Positions 9,427 to 18,343 are shown, counted from the stretch's first letter. The stretch: 64,000 nt of DNA from an uncultured Desulfobacter sp. (GCF_963665355.1 NZ_OY762229.1:3224001-3288000), one strand, 5' to 3'. The notes: generated by a model not told the origin, from the sequence alone. Numbers and translations: made by a program.

Positions 9427-10239
9427 TTATTTCATATCTATGGCTTTAATCCAGATTACGGCATCCCGGGAGCACTCTTTGCCTTTAAAGGAGCCCTCGG
9501 GGTCCAGGCCAAGGGCTGCGAAGCCCCACCATCCGGCTTTGGGAATGCCGAAGGTGAATACGCCGTTGTCATCGGCAAAAATGGTCTGCAGTACAAAAGC
9601 GTCCTGGGGCGCTGTTGCCTGGGCTTCCTTGGCAAACGCTTTTTTGTCCAAAAGTGGTTTATGGTTCATAAATTCGATTTCAATTTCCGCGTTGGGAACG
9701 GGCTTGCCTTTGAACAAAATTTTCCCCTGGAATACATTGCCTGTCCAGCGGTCATAGGGTTTGCAAAGGGGGAGGATTTCGCAGTCAAGGCCCACAGGGT
9801 CCATCCAGGCGCCCGGCTCTCCGCCCACATTGACGATCACTTTGGTGGTCTGCTGGATATAGGCATCTTCTTCAGCTTCGTAATAAGGTGCCGGTACCAG
9901 GCAGAAGATATGATCTCCGCCCCTGGCTGAATATTCAGTCTCAAAGGCTGCTCCCGAATTGGTCAGACTGGTCCAGGTAATGGGTTTAAGGGTGGATAGG
10001 AGATCGGTCTTCTTGGGTTCGTTTTCTCCCCTGGAACGGACAACGAAAAATTGCTTCGGGGTCCCCATATCCATGGTGTGACCAGCTTCAAAGGGGTGGG
10101 TGAATACCAGTGCCAGGGGGATTGTCCCTCCCTTGGTCAGTGCCGCGTCAGGCGTATAGATCATCTGAAAGTGGGCAAAGGCCGGTATGGTAAGCGTAAG
10201 AATGGCCAGGGTGATGGTGGTGGTGATAACATGTTTCAT
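9427..10239 (-). CDS. Exported DUF4198-like protein
   Basis: Periplasmic protein of 270 residues with a signal peptide cleaved after TIPAFA. The mature sequence begins HFQMIYTPDAALTKGG and contains FTHPFEAGHTMDM, KGKPVPNAEIEIEFMNH and FADDNGVFTFGIPKAGWWGF. Together these suggest an N-terminal beta domain followed by a carboxypeptidase-regulatory-like fold, as in DUF4198. The His/Met-rich N-terminal part could bind metal. It is a paralogue of the gene ending at 8088 and lies downstream of feoB, so a linked role in iron or other metal uptake is inferred. Confidence 0.82.
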   Translation of the reverse strand: MKHVITTTITLAILTLTIPAFAHFQMIYTPDAALTKGGTIPLALVFTHPFEAGHTMDMGTPKQFFVVRSRGENEPKKTDLLSTLKPITWTSLTNSGAAFETEYSARGGDHIFCLVPAPYYEAEEDAYIQQTTKVIVNVGGEPGAWMDPVGLDCEILPLCKPYDRWTGNVFQGKILFKGKPVPNAEIEIEFMNHKPLLDKKAFAKEAQATAPQDAFVLQTIFADDNGVFTFGIPKAGWWGFAALGLDPEGSFKGKECSRDAVIWIKAIDMK

Positions 10240-10286
10240 CTTTAAACTTTTCTCCTTTATAAAAATTTAAGTGTAATGAGGTCTGG

Positions 10287-10613
10287 TTATTGGGTGATTT
10301 CCTTACCTTCCACGGTGATTTTATGGCCTTCTCCGGCGTCGAACTGCACTTTGTAATCGCCTGCAGGTTTTTTAAAGGTAAATTCACTGTCGTCATCCAT
10401 TTTGCCACTGATCAGAACTTTTCCGGCGCCGTCCTCAACGCGTATCTCAACGCCTGCGGCCGAAGATCCATCGGAAAATCCGCCTTCGCAGGTCACACTT
10501 CCGTCGCCGTTGTCATAGCAGGAACATAATGGGGTGTGGGCCTGGGCAACCGGGCTTAGAAAAAATCCAAACACCATGGCAACAAAGATTAATACAGATA
10601 CTTTCAGTTTCAT
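10287..10613 (-). CDS. Small exported beta-domain protein in the feo operon
   Basis: A 108-residue secreted protein with a signal peptide ending near PVAQAHT, then a Cys pair in PLCSCYDNGDGSVTCEGG (three Cys in all). A carboxypeptidase-regulatory-like beta-sandwich follows, with AAGVEIRVEDGAGKVLISGKMD and PAGDYKVQFDAGEGH. It resembles the isolated C-terminal domain of the DUF4198 proteins on either side. An AGGAG site precedes the start. The specific role is unknown; its position between feoB and a DUF4198-like gene argues for periplasmic metal handling. Confidence 0.75.
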   Translation of the reverse strand: MKLKVSVLIFVAMVFGFFLSPVAQAHTPLCSCYDNGDGSVTCEGGFSDGSSAAGVEIRVEDGAGKVLISGKMDDDSEFTFKKPAGDYKVQFDAGEGHKITVEGKEITQ

Positions 10614-10648
10614 TTTTTTCTCCTTGTATATTTACAGTTTAGACCGGG

Positions 10649-13141
10649 TCAGGCACGGGCCTGCCGGGCATAGTCAAATTCTGATTTTGTTTTTATAAAG
10701 CCTGTGGCAATGGTTGTGCCCAGGGCGATGCCGTAAAAGACACCCATGGCCTGAAGCCCGTTCAGTCCCAGAAGTGTGCCGCCGGTGAATATAAAGGTGG
10801 CCACGCTGATACCCAGCACCATGGGATAAAACATGCCGAACAGCATCCACTTGACAGATCCGGACTGGAGTTTAACGGCAATGGAGGTGGCCAGACACGG
10901 CGGGTAAAGCACCATGAACATCATCAGAGCCAGGGCATGAAGAGGGGTAAATCCTTCTTCGCTTCTGGCCATGCGTGATTCCAGGGAACCGTCTCCGCCG
11001 GCATCGTCCTGTTCATACAAGGCTCCCAGGGTGGCCACGGAACTCTCCTTGGCGGCAAAGGCGGACAAAAGCGCCACATTGACCCGCCAGTTAAATCCCG
11101 CAAACTGGGTGACAGGTTCTATCGCTCGTCCCATTTTACCCAGAAAGCTTGTATCAATTCTTTCCTTGCGCATTTCACGCAGCAATCCTTTCCGGGTTTT
11201 AAACAGGGTTTTAAAGGCTCTGTTTACCTTTTTGGCCACTTTATCTTCGCCCGGCTGGGCAATGAGGAAAAATTGGGGATTTATCTTCCGGTATTCGTCA
11301 TTCAGGGCATCTGTGGCTTGGGAGCCCTTTGCCAGCATCTTTTTATCCTTGTAGTCTTCCCAGTACAGCACCATCTCCATGAGTTTGTCCCCTGCCAGTA
11401 CTTCGGCATAGGGGGTCTGGGCAATGTTGCTTGCAAATTTGGCAATGGCCTGATCCTTCTGGGCTTCAAATTGAGCCCTGCGTTCAGGTGAAACGCCGGG
11501 GAACTGAAGAAGGATAAAGATGACCACGGCCAGCGCCACCACAATGGAGGTGATTTTTTTGATGAACATCCACACCCGTTCCAGGGCCCGGCCCATAACG
11601 CCCCTGATCGTTGGCAGATGATAGGGGGGCATCTCCATGACAAAGGGAGAGGTGGGTTTGTCCTTGAGCACCGTGGTGGTCAGCAGTTTGGAGACGGGCA
11701 GAACCATTAAAAGGCTGATGGTGGAGATATAAAACATGGCCAGTCCCTTATGGGCGGCAAAGTAAATATTGATCAGCAGCACATAAAGGGGGACCTTGGC
11801 CAGGCAGTTGAGTATGGGAATGATCAGGATAGTGGTCAGTCTGGACCGTTCATCCGGAATACCCTTGCAGGACATGACACCGGGAACGGCACATCCGCCC
11901 ACATAAATGCCCCCAAGCACCATGGGCAGGGTGGATTGTCCGTGAAGGCCATACCGGCTGAAAAGCCGGTCCATGATAAATGCCATTCGCGGCATATAGC
12001 CGCTGTCTTCCATGATGGCGATGAGCCCGAAAAGAATAAAGAAGATGGGGATGTAATTGAGCAGTGCATTCACCGAATCCATCAACCATAAGGCAAAAGC
12101 CGAGACCAGGGGCACGTCGATGAAGCCGGGGGCCGGAATAATGGCAGCCACAAAACCTCGCAGTTTGGCCAGAAGGGGCCAGGTGTAGTTGGTCAGGTTG
12201 TATCCCTGGACAATGGACAGATAATAGAGCAGCCAGATAACAGCCACCAGAACCAGCGGTCCCATAAATTTATGGCAGACAACGGAATCAATCCGGTCAG
12301 ACAGGGGTTTTTTCTTTTCAGCCGGAAGCGTCAGGCAGCCGGAAGTCACTTTGTGGGCTGCCGCATATCTGGCCTGGGCCACGGCAAGTTCGGTGCCCTG
12401 GTCGTGGTCGGCTTCATACTGATTTTTAAAGCTTTCCACCCGATCCAGGATAACTATGCCCTGGTCGGCATTTTCCCTGATCAGTTTTTGAACCTCTTCA
12501 TCTGCCTCCATGAGCTTGATGGCCAGCCAGCGAGCCGGATAGGTCCCAAGGTTGCCTGAATCCTCACGGATCATTTCGCTGATATTTCTGATGTAGGCCT
12601 CCATGGGGCCGTAATCCACCTTGAACGGGGCGTGGCACAACTTGTTGTGTCCCGTACGGGCAATGGCGTCAAACAGTTCTTGTTTTCCCCGGCCCTGTTT
12701 CATGGCTGTGGCCACCACAGGCACGCCTAAAGTCCGGGCCAGTTCTTCCACGTTGATGGTGACGCTTCTGTTTTTAGCCACATCCATCATGTTCAGGTCA
12801 AGCACCAGGGGGATTTCCATCTCCATGAGCTGAAATGTCAGATAAAGACAGCGCGTTATGTTTGAGGCGTCCATGACATTGACCACGACATCGGGTTTGT
12901 CATTGAGGATGAAGTCCCTGGATACCCGTTCTTCCGGGGAATAGAAGGTCAAAGAGTATGTGCCGGGAAGATCGACCACATCCACCCGGATGTCCCCGTG
13001 TTTATACCAACCGGACATTTTGTCCACAGTGACACCCGGATAATTGGCCACATGCTGCTTTGCACCGGTCAGGGCATTAAAAACCGTTGATTTTCCGCAA
13101 TTGGGCTGGCCGGCCAGGGCCACTAACAGTCGGTTGTTCAT
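10649..13141 (-). CDS. feoB: Ferrous iron transporter FeoB
   Basis: Inner-membrane Fe(II) importer of 830 residues. The N-terminal G domain has the P-loop GQPNCGKST (residues 11-19), the G3 motif DLPG (57-60) and the G4 region NMMD. A helical GDI-like region follows, then the polytopic core with its two Gate segments, including GGCAVPGVMSCKG and AAKESSVATLG. Length and order match full FeoB. Its start overlaps the feoA stop by 4 nt (ATGA). Confidence 0.98.
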   Translation of the reverse strand: MNNRLLVALAGQPNCGKSTVFNALTGAKQHVANYPGVTVDKMSGWYKHGDIRVDVVDLPGTYSLTFYSPEERVSRDFILNDKPDVVVNVMDASNITRCLYLTFQLMEMEIPLVLDLNMMDVAKNRSVTINVEELARTLGVPVVATAMKQGRGKQELFDAIARTGHNKLCHAPFKVDYGPMEAYIRNISEMIREDSGNLGTYPARWLAIKLMEADEEVQKLIRENADQGIVILDRVESFKNQYEADHDQGTELAVAQARYAAAHKVTSGCLTLPAEKKKPLSDRIDSVVCHKFMGPLVLVAVIWLLYYLSIVQGYNLTNYTWPLLAKLRGFVAAIIPAPGFIDVPLVSAFALWLMDSVNALLNYIPIFFILFGLIAIMEDSGYMPRMAFIMDRLFSRYGLHGQSTLPMVLGGIYVGGCAVPGVMSCKGIPDERSRLTTILIIPILNCLAKVPLYVLLINIYFAAHKGLAMFYISTISLLMVLPVSKLLTTTVLKDKPTSPFVMEMPPYHLPTIRGVMGRALERVWMFIKKITSIVVALAVVIFILLQFPGVSPERRAQFEAQKDQAIAKFASNIAQTPYAEVLAGDKLMEMVLYWEDYKDKKMLAKGSQATDALNDEYRKINPQFFLIAQPGEDKVAKKVNRAFKTLFKTRKGLLREMRKERIDTSFLGKMGRAIEPVTQFAGFNWRVNVALLSAFAAKESSVATLGALYEQDDAGGDGSLESRMARSEEGFTPLHALALMMFMVLYPPCLATSIAVKLQSGSVKWMLFGMFYPMVLGISVATFIFTGGTLLGLNGLQAMGVFYGIALGTTIATGFIKTKSEFDYARQARA

Positions 13142-13362
13142 TTGCCTTCCACCTCAATAAACCTGGCTTCATCATGCCGCAGGCTGATGAAGTACCCATC
13201 AATCTCCACCTCCATGGGATCTTCAAGGGGGGCGTTACGTACTACGTTCAGGGTAAGACCCGGATAAATACCCATATCTATCAGCCTTTGGCCAAGCTTG
13301 TCCCTGATGGATAGCTTTTTGATTATTCCGCTGTTACCGGGTTTGAGTTCATTCAGAGTCAT
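13138..13362 (-). CDS. feoA: FeoA domain protein
   Basis: A 74-residue SH3-fold protein that assists FeoB. It shows the typical pattern MTLNELKPG, RLIDMGIYPG and PLEDPMEVEIDGYFISLRHDEA. It is the first gene of the minus-strand feo run and is translationally coupled to feoB. The AT-rich upstream region should hold the iron-responsive promoter. Confidence 0.96.
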   Translation of the reverse strand: MTLNELKPGNSGIIKKLSIRDKLGQRLIDMGIYPGLTLNVVRNAPLEDPMEVEIDGYFISLRHDEARFIEVEGK

Positions 13363-13915
13363 AGTTAACCTTTCTTATTAATATTTTATAAATCTTAAAT
13401 TTTTAATAGAACATTTTTTTGTGTTGTTTGGGTTATATGATTTATTAATAATTTATTTGTTAGCTTGATCTAATCAATAAACGATCACCTTATTTTCATT
13501 TTTCATACTTTTTGTCAATGGTTTTTTAATTTAGTCTGAATAGACAGCAGGCCTTTAAATTTTAGGAAGTTTCCAGAGAGGTATGAAAGATATGGCGGAT
13601 ATGATCGGATCAGCCGGATGTGTCCGGGTATCTTCATCCGATTTATTATCGAACCGTCATTTTGCCCTTGATTTTTAATTAAAAAAAGATGATTCGTTTC
13701 ATGATATTACCTTAAAAAATAAACTTTATTCAAAAACCCCATTGTCTGTTTTTATATCAGTATGTTATTAGAGTCGGGAACGTTTGTATTTCTAAAGACC
13801 TTTTGAACGGCTGTAAGCTGGCGGGCGTTTCCCGTTTAATAATGATGACGTTTATAATTGTGAATTGATGAATAACACCCCTAAATCATTAAACAAAACC
13901 AAATAAGGAGCGATT
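13363..13915. promoter_or_regulatory. AT-rich divergent intergenic region (feoA / repeat protein)
   Basis: This 553-nt stretch has no credible gene. It separates feoA (minus) from the repeat-protein gene (plus) and must hold both promoters. A short palindrome TTATTAATAA (13442-13451) lies about 80 nt upstream of feoA, but I cannot match a clear Fur box. The plus-strand gene has a good ribosome binding site (AAGGAG before the ATG at 13916). Confidence 0.4.
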
Positions 13916-15841
13916 ATGGGACTCAAAGAAGAACTGGAAGAGAAAGCGGAAAGCTGTGATTCACCGGAAGAATACATTGGAGTGGCCAAAGAGATCGTAA
14001 CAGGTCTGGATGACAAGGATTGGGCTGTTGAACTGATGGAAGAGGGTGCCGAATGGGCCCAGACTTACGAAGATGCAGTGGTGTATGCCCAGGCCGCCAA
14101 GGAGATCATCGGTGACGATGACGTGGTGGGGAACTTTCTTTCCAACGCCAAAATGCTGTGCATGAGTGCTGCAGACTTCATCGGCCTTGGCTCTGCTGCA
14201 GGCAAACTTGGTCTGGATGACATGGCCAAGGAGATGAATGAGGCTGCCATGGGCAAATGCTCCAAGCTGACCGATTTCCTTAACTTGAGCAATGAACTGG
14301 CCAAGACCGATCCGGAAATGGCCAAGATGGTTATGGACAAAGCCTTTGAAAAATGCACCAAACCCGAAGATTTTGTCTCCTTTGCCAAATCCATTCTGGA
14401 CAGCACCAAGGACAAGGACAAAGCCAAGGAGATTTATGAAAAAGGCATGGCTGCCGCAACGACTGCTGACGGGTTCAGCGCCCTTGCTGCCGGTGCCGTA
14501 AAAGATCTGGGCGATAAGGATCTGGCCCGGACCATTTACGAAAAGGCTGTTGGATCCCTGGAAAAAGGGGATGAGCTGCTCAAGTTTGCCGTGATCGTCA
14601 AAGAACAGCTGGATGACAATGAATTTACCCTCTCTGTCTATAAGAAAGCCGAAGCTCTTTATGAAAAATTTGAAGACTATCTGAAACTGGCCAAGGCAAG
14701 TTTCGAGAATACCGGAGACAAGGCTTTTGCCTCAGGTGTTTACCAGAAAGCCGCCGCCACCAATCCCGACTGTGCCCAGCTGGTTTCCCTGGCCCTGGCC
14801 ATGGCCAATGATTTAGGTGATACCGCTGCTGCCCAGCCCGTATTGAAACAAGCCCAGGCTGCCGTGAAAAACAATGCGGACTTCCTTAAAACTGCGGATG
14901 CCATTCTCAGCGTGGCCAAGGACGACAAAAAATGGACCGACTCCATTTCGTTCCAGAAAGCCAAGCGTGAAGAGTTCGGAAAACTGTACGATGATTTTGC
15001 CCTGCAGGAAAATGAGATCAAAACCTGTGCGCCCATGCGCATCCTGGCCGGTGAAGTGGTTAAAGAGACCGGTGATACCTTCTATGCGGCCAAACTGTAC
15101 AAAAAGGCCGAAAAGCTTACCATTCATTTCAGCGATTATATCAAACTTGCTGCTGCCATCCATGCCGATCTCAAAGATGCGGAATGGATCAAGGAGATCT
15201 ATACCGCACTGCTGGACAAATGCAAAAGCTTTGGCGATTACAACACGTTGACCAATGCCATCCAGGCGACCCTTGGTGACAGTGCCTGGGTTAAACAGAT
15301 CTATACAGACCTGGAGAAAAAGGCTGCCGGCAACGGTGACCTCATGAAGCTTGCTGCTGTGGCCATTGAGAAGTTCAATGATGAAGCGTGGGCCAGAAAA
15401 CTTGTGGGTACTGTAGCCAGCAAGGCCAAGACCGTTTATGATCTGACCTTTGCAGGCAGTGCGACCCTGAATCTGCTGAAGGATAAGGACGGCGCTTTGG
15501 CATTGTATAAATCCGCCGAAGGCCTTTGCGGCACCCAAAAAGCTTATGCCGGTCTGGTGTCGCTGGTAAAACAGCAGGCTTCCGACAAGACCATCCTTTC
15601 AGAACTTCTGACCCTGGGTCGCAAGAAACTGACCGGATTCAGCGACATGATTTTTCTGGCTGAAAGCTTTCTGGTGGATGCAGACGATGTCGAGAATGCA
15701 ACTGCCGTATACAAGGATGCAGAACTTAGTGCCCTGACAAGCGACGCATTGTCACAGTTGGGTACCAGCATTTCCGCCCGTCTGGGGGATACCAAATGGG
15801 CGTCCAAAATCCTTGCAAAAATTGGCGTGGAGAAAAAATAA
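13916..15841 (+). CDS. Cytoplasmic protein of about 18 helical-hairpin repeats
   Basis: I do not recognise a named family. The 641 residues divide almost entirely into about 18 units of 32-35 residues. A typical unit reads roughly: (C/A)xxxxDYLKLAxAI, then xxLGDxxWAxxIYxKA. Examples are YEKFEDYLKLAKASF and GDKDLARTIYEKAVGS. This is the signature of an alpha-solenoid related to TPR/Sel1 repeats. One unit near residues 325-375 is longer. There is no signal peptide or membrane segment. The composition (Lys/Ala/Asp-rich, few rare residues) and strong ribosome binding site suggest an abundant cytoplasmic scaffold. The gene is divergent from feoA and followed by a strong terminator, so it is transcribed alone. 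Confidence 0.85.
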   Translation: MGLKEELEEKAESCDSPEEYIGVAKEIVTGLDDKDWAVELMEEGAEWAQTYEDAVVYAQAAKEIIGDDDVVGNFLSNAKMLCMSAADFIGLGSAAGKLGLDDMAKEMNEAAMGKCSKLTDFLNLSNELAKTDPEMAKMVMDKAFEKCTKPEDFVSFAKSILDSTKDKDKAKEIYEKGMAAATTADGFSALAAGAVKDLGDKDLARTIYEKAVGSLEKGDELLKFAVIVKEQLDDNEFTLSVYKKAEALYEKFEDYLKLAKASFENTGDKAFASGVYQKAAATNPDCAQLVSLALAMANDLGDTAAAQPVLKQAQAAVKNNADFLKTADAILSVAKDDKKWTDSISFQKAKREEFGKLYDDFALQENEIKTCAPMRILAGEVVKETGDTFYAAKLYKKAEKLTIHFSDYIKLAAAIHADLKDAEWIKEIYTALLDKCKSFGDYNTLTNAIQATLGDSAWVKQIYTDLEKKAAGNGDLMKLAAVAIEKFNDEAWARKLVGTVASKAKTVYDLTFAGSATLNLLKDKDGALALYKSAEGLCGTQKAYAGLVSLVKQQASDKTILSELLTLGRKKLTGFSDMIFLAESFLVDADDVENATAVYKDAELSALTSDALSQLGTSISARLGDTKWASKILAKIGVEKK

Positions 15842-15957
15842 TAAAGTTATGTTAATAGAACTTTTTTATTGACAAGTGATAAAATTATGGTAGGTTGTAT
15901 TTGACGCCAATTTTTGAATTAGAAAAACTGGCTGCATAACCTCCTTATTATCCGAAA

Positions 15958-16003
15958 GAAACCAGCCGTCGGCTTTGCCATCCGACGACTGGTTTCTTTT
16001 TTT
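15958..16003. terminator. Strong intrinsic terminator
   Basis: GAAACCAGCCGTCGG (15958-15972) pairs with CCGACGACTGGTTTC (15982-15996), with one mismatch and a 9-nt loop. TTTTTTT follows on the plus strand. It terminates the repeat-protein gene. An A-rich 5' flank makes it usable for the convergent DUF5320-like gene as well. Confidence 0.88.
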
Positions 16004-16009
16004 AAAGGG

Positions 16010-16294
16010 TTACTTGTCTTCCGACATGGTATTCAGCTGTGCCTTAATGGCGTTGAGTTCCTCTTCCAGAAGCCTGGCCCTGTCCTGAAGCGAAGTTTCA
16101 GTTACGGCGTTAGACATGGGGGCTGCAGCGGAGCCAAATCCGCGCCCCATACCCCGGTTTCCACCGCCAAAACCCCGGCCGCATCCCCGGCCGCCATAAC
16201 CTGTTCCGGCCATATTACGATTTGTGCAAACACCCTGGCCTCTGCCGGTCATAGGTCCTAAACCCTGTGGTCCTCTTTGATTAAATCCTGGCAT
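16010..16294 (-). CDS. DUF5320-like Gly/Arg-rich protein
   Basis: A 94-residue protein. Its N-terminal half is a Gly/Arg/Asn-rich segment starting MPGFNQRGPQGLGPMTGRG, with Cys at GVCTNRN and RGCGRGF. Its C-terminal half is a short coiled coil (DRARLLEEELNAIKAQLN). This is the usual form of DUF5320 proteins, common in strict anaerobes and often near NifX/NafY-like iron-molybdenum cofactor-binding proteins (family knowledge). No such partner is present here. The function is unknown; the large palindrome 23 nt upstream suggests tight control. Confidence 0.82.
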   Translation of the reverse strand: MPGFNQRGPQGLGPMTGRGQGVCTNRNMAGTGYGGRGCGRGFGGGNRGMGRGFGSAAAPMSNAVTETSLQDRARLLEEELNAIKAQLNTMSEDK

Positions 16295-16316
16295 GACATT
16301 TTCTCCTTTATTTAGG

Positions 16317-16389
16317 TTTTGGTCATTTGATCATAATATAGGGGCGCTATATTATGATGTCAAGGAAAATAATGGTCAAATGACCAAAA
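16317..16389. repeat. Large palindrome with an 18-nt interruption
   Basis: Left arm 16317-16341 is contiguous: TTTTGGTCATTTGA then TCATAATATAG. After a GGGCG loop, CTATATTATGA (16347-16357) matches the inner 11 nt. TCAAATGACCAAAA (16376-16389) matches the outer 14 nt, after an 18-nt insertion at 16358-16375. Without that insertion it would be a perfect 25-bp inverted repeat. It overlaps the promoter/leader region between the DUF5320-like gene and azlC. It could be a double operator (GGTCA-N2-TGACC half-sites) or a relic of a small mobile element. Confidence 0.8.
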
Positions 16390-16495
16390 TAATTTTTGCA
16401 TCCTTAAAAATTTAAATCCAACATCCTGTTTTGACTTGACGGCTAAATAGTGGTTACTGTAATAGTCACTAAATTTCATCTGGAGAAAATTAAAG

Positions 16496-17200
16496 ATGCA
16501 GCATTCAGACATCCGGGATGCCATGAAAGCCGGTATTCCCATTTTTATAGGATATTTTCCCGCTGCCGTGGCCTTCGGGATTCTGGCCAGAACCACTGGA
16601 ACCACATTCTGGGAAGCCATGTTGTTTTCCATTGTGGTGTTTGCCGGTGCCAGTCAGTTTATTGCTCTGAATCTGCTGGCCACAGGCATGGGGCCGGCGG
16701 GTATTATCCTGACCACTTTGCTGGTCAATTTCCGGCACTTTCTCATGAGCGCCTACCTGTCCACCCGGATCTGTGAGAAAGCGGTGACTTATTATCTGCC
16801 CATGGCTTTTGGTGTGACCGATGAAACCTTTTCCGTGATGTCCTTTACCCGGAAGAAACTGACCCTGCAGTTTGTCATGGCCCTGGAACTGACCGCTTAT
16901 AGCGGGTGGGTATCCGGTACCCTGGCAGGATTTGTGCTGGGCACATTTATGCCTGCCGTCCTTACCCAGAGCATGGGTGTGGCCCTGTATGCTCTGCTTT
17001 TAGCCATTCTTATGCCTGAGCTGAAAACCTCGTTGCGTTCTCTTATTCTGGCCCTTTCTTCCGGGCTGCTCAACTGGTTTCTGGTCAGGGGGGATATGCT
17101 GCCCAAGGGGTGGAGCATTATTGTCTGCATTCTGGTGGTTGCCTGTGCAGGCGCCTGTTTTAGCCCCGGTTTTTTAAAGGAGGAAAAAGCCCGTGGATAA
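16496..17200 (+). CDS. azlC: AzlC-family branched-chain amino acid exporter, large subunit
   Basis: Inner-membrane protein of 234 residues with about seven helices. It has the AzlC hallmark start (DAMKAGIPIFIGYFPAAVAFG) and the segment FAGASQFIALNLL. With AzlD it forms a BrnFE-type export system for branched-chain amino acids or analogues (family knowledge). Its stop overlaps the azlD start by 8 nt. GGAG lies upstream of the ATG with somewhat long spacing. Confidence 0.94.
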   Translation: MQHSDIRDAMKAGIPIFIGYFPAAVAFGILARTTGTTFWEAMLFSIVVFAGASQFIALNLLATGMGPAGIILTTLLVNFRHFLMSAYLSTRICEKAVTYYLPMAFGVTDETFSVMSFTRKKLTLQFVMALELTAYSGWVSGTLAGFVLGTFMPAVLTQSMGVALYALLLAILMPELKTSLRSLILALSSGLLNWFLVRGDMLPKGWSIIVCILVVACAGACFSPGFLKEEKARG

Positions 17201-17498
17201 GAGTCTGATCCCTTTGATTTTCGGTATGGCCGCTGTGACCTACGGTCCGCGACTGCTTCCGTTCCTTTTCTTTCGCAAGATCCGTATTCCCGCCCGCATA
17301 GATGCCTTTTTAAAGTGTATCCCCGTGGCTGCCATTGGGGCCCTGATCATCCCGGGGGCTTTTACGGCCACACCGGATCTGCCTTGGGCCGGTATTGCTG
17401 GCATGGGATTTACCCTGGTCTACGGTATTTTCAGAGGGGGAATTATCGTTCCCGTGCTTGGATCCGTAGCCGTGGCCTGGCTGGTATTAAGCCTTTAG
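17193..17498 (+). CDS. azlD: AzlD-family branched-chain amino acid exporter, small subunit
   Basis: A 101-residue membrane protein with four hydrophobic segments and typical AzlD motifs (TYGPRLLPFLFF near residue 15, CIPVAAIGALIIPG). It starts with GTG at 17193, preceded by an excellent AAAGGAGG site inside the end of azlC. It works as the partner of AzlC. Confidence 0.93.
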   Translation: MDKSLIPLIFGMAAVTYGPRLLPFLFFRKIRIPARIDAFLKCIPVAAIGALIIPGAFTATPDLPWAGIAGMGFTLVYGIFRGGIIVPVLGSVAVAWLVLSL

Positions 17499-17506
17499 GC
17501 CCCGGT

Positions 17507-18343
17507 ATGGATACGGCTTCACACATTACTGAGCATATGAAGGCCTTGGGGTTCTCTGCCTATGAATGTAAGGCATATCTGGCGCTTCTGGAGGAGTACC
17601 CCCTGAATGGATACGCCTTGAGCAAAGCTTCGGGAGTGCCACGGTCCCGGATTTATGAGGTGCTTAAAAGCCTGATTGACAAACAGATGGTCTTTGAACA
17701 GGATGACGGCAAGTCAAAGACATACACCCCCATGGACCCGGAAATTTTTATTAAAAAGCTTCAATCCCGGTTCCAGGGCATTTTTCAGGATTTAACTGAG
17801 TATGCAGGCAATCTGTACCGGCAGCCCAAACAGGAGAACCGGCTGATGGTGATCCAGGGCAGGGACAATATCCTCTCCTTTCTGGCTGTGCTGATCAAGG
17901 GGGCGCAACAGCGGATAGCCGTGTCCATCTGGGATGAAGAGCTTAATGCGTTAACAAATGAACTGGATGCAGCACTTGCCCGGGGTGTGATGCTTCGGGG
18001 TATCTATTTCGGTTCGGATAATGTTTATAAGGATCTTGTGCCCCACCGCAGGCTTCAGCGCTACATGGCGGAGAAAAAAGAGCGGTTTTTATCCGCTATT
18101 GTGGACCACAGCCATGCTGTATCCGGTGTTGTGTCCCGGGGGGTAAATTCAACGGCCACGTGGACCCGGGATGAAGGATTCATTGAAGTCAGCGAGGATT
18201 ACATTGCCCATGACCTGATAGTCAATCTTTACTCGGCTTCCCTGGACAGGGCCGGGTATAAAAAATTTGAAACCTTTGCCGACAACGTCCATGACCACTT
18301 TTTTCACTATTCACAAAAAGAGCTGAACGCGTTAAAACCTTAG
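17507..18343 (+). CDS. TrmB-family transcriptional regulator
   Basis: A 278-residue cytoplasmic regulator. Residues 1-80 form a winged helix typical of TrmB (LGFSAYECKAYLALLEE, SGVPRSRIYEVLKSLIDKQM). The rest resembles the TrmB effector domain with a PLD-like beta/alpha core (ENRLMVIQGRDNILSFL). The start at 17507 (MDTASH) is chosen because it lies 9 nt after azlD and begins at the domain. The longer frame back to 17315 is a shadow over azlD. Co-transcription suggests it controls azlCD or senses their substrate. This is inferred. Confidence 0.85.
   Translation: MDTASHITEHMKALGFSAYECKAYLALLEEYPLNGYALSKASGVPRSRIYEVLKSLIDKQMVFEQDDGKSKTYTPMDPEIFIKKLQSRFQGIFQDLTEYAGNLYRQPKQENRLMVIQGRDNILSFLAVLIKGAQQRIAVSIWDEELNALTNELDAALARGVMLRGIYFGSDNVYKDLVPHRRLQRYMAEKKERFLSAIVDHSHAVSGVVSRGVNSTATWTRDEGFIEVSEDYIAHDLIVNLYSASLDRAGYKKFETFADNVHDHFFHYSQKELNALKP

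Noticed and set aside
9385..9434. Tandem repeats as a CRISPR array
   Set aside because: The units are 14 bp and directly adjacent with no spacers, and no cas gene is present.
13442..13451. TTATTAATAA as a Fur box for feoAB
   Set aside because: It is a short AT palindrome in a very AT-rich region and does not match the 19-bp Fur consensus.
14813..15538. Minus-strand open frame (241 codons)
   Set aside because: It lies inside the repeat protein on the other strand; its regular pattern only mirrors the repeats.
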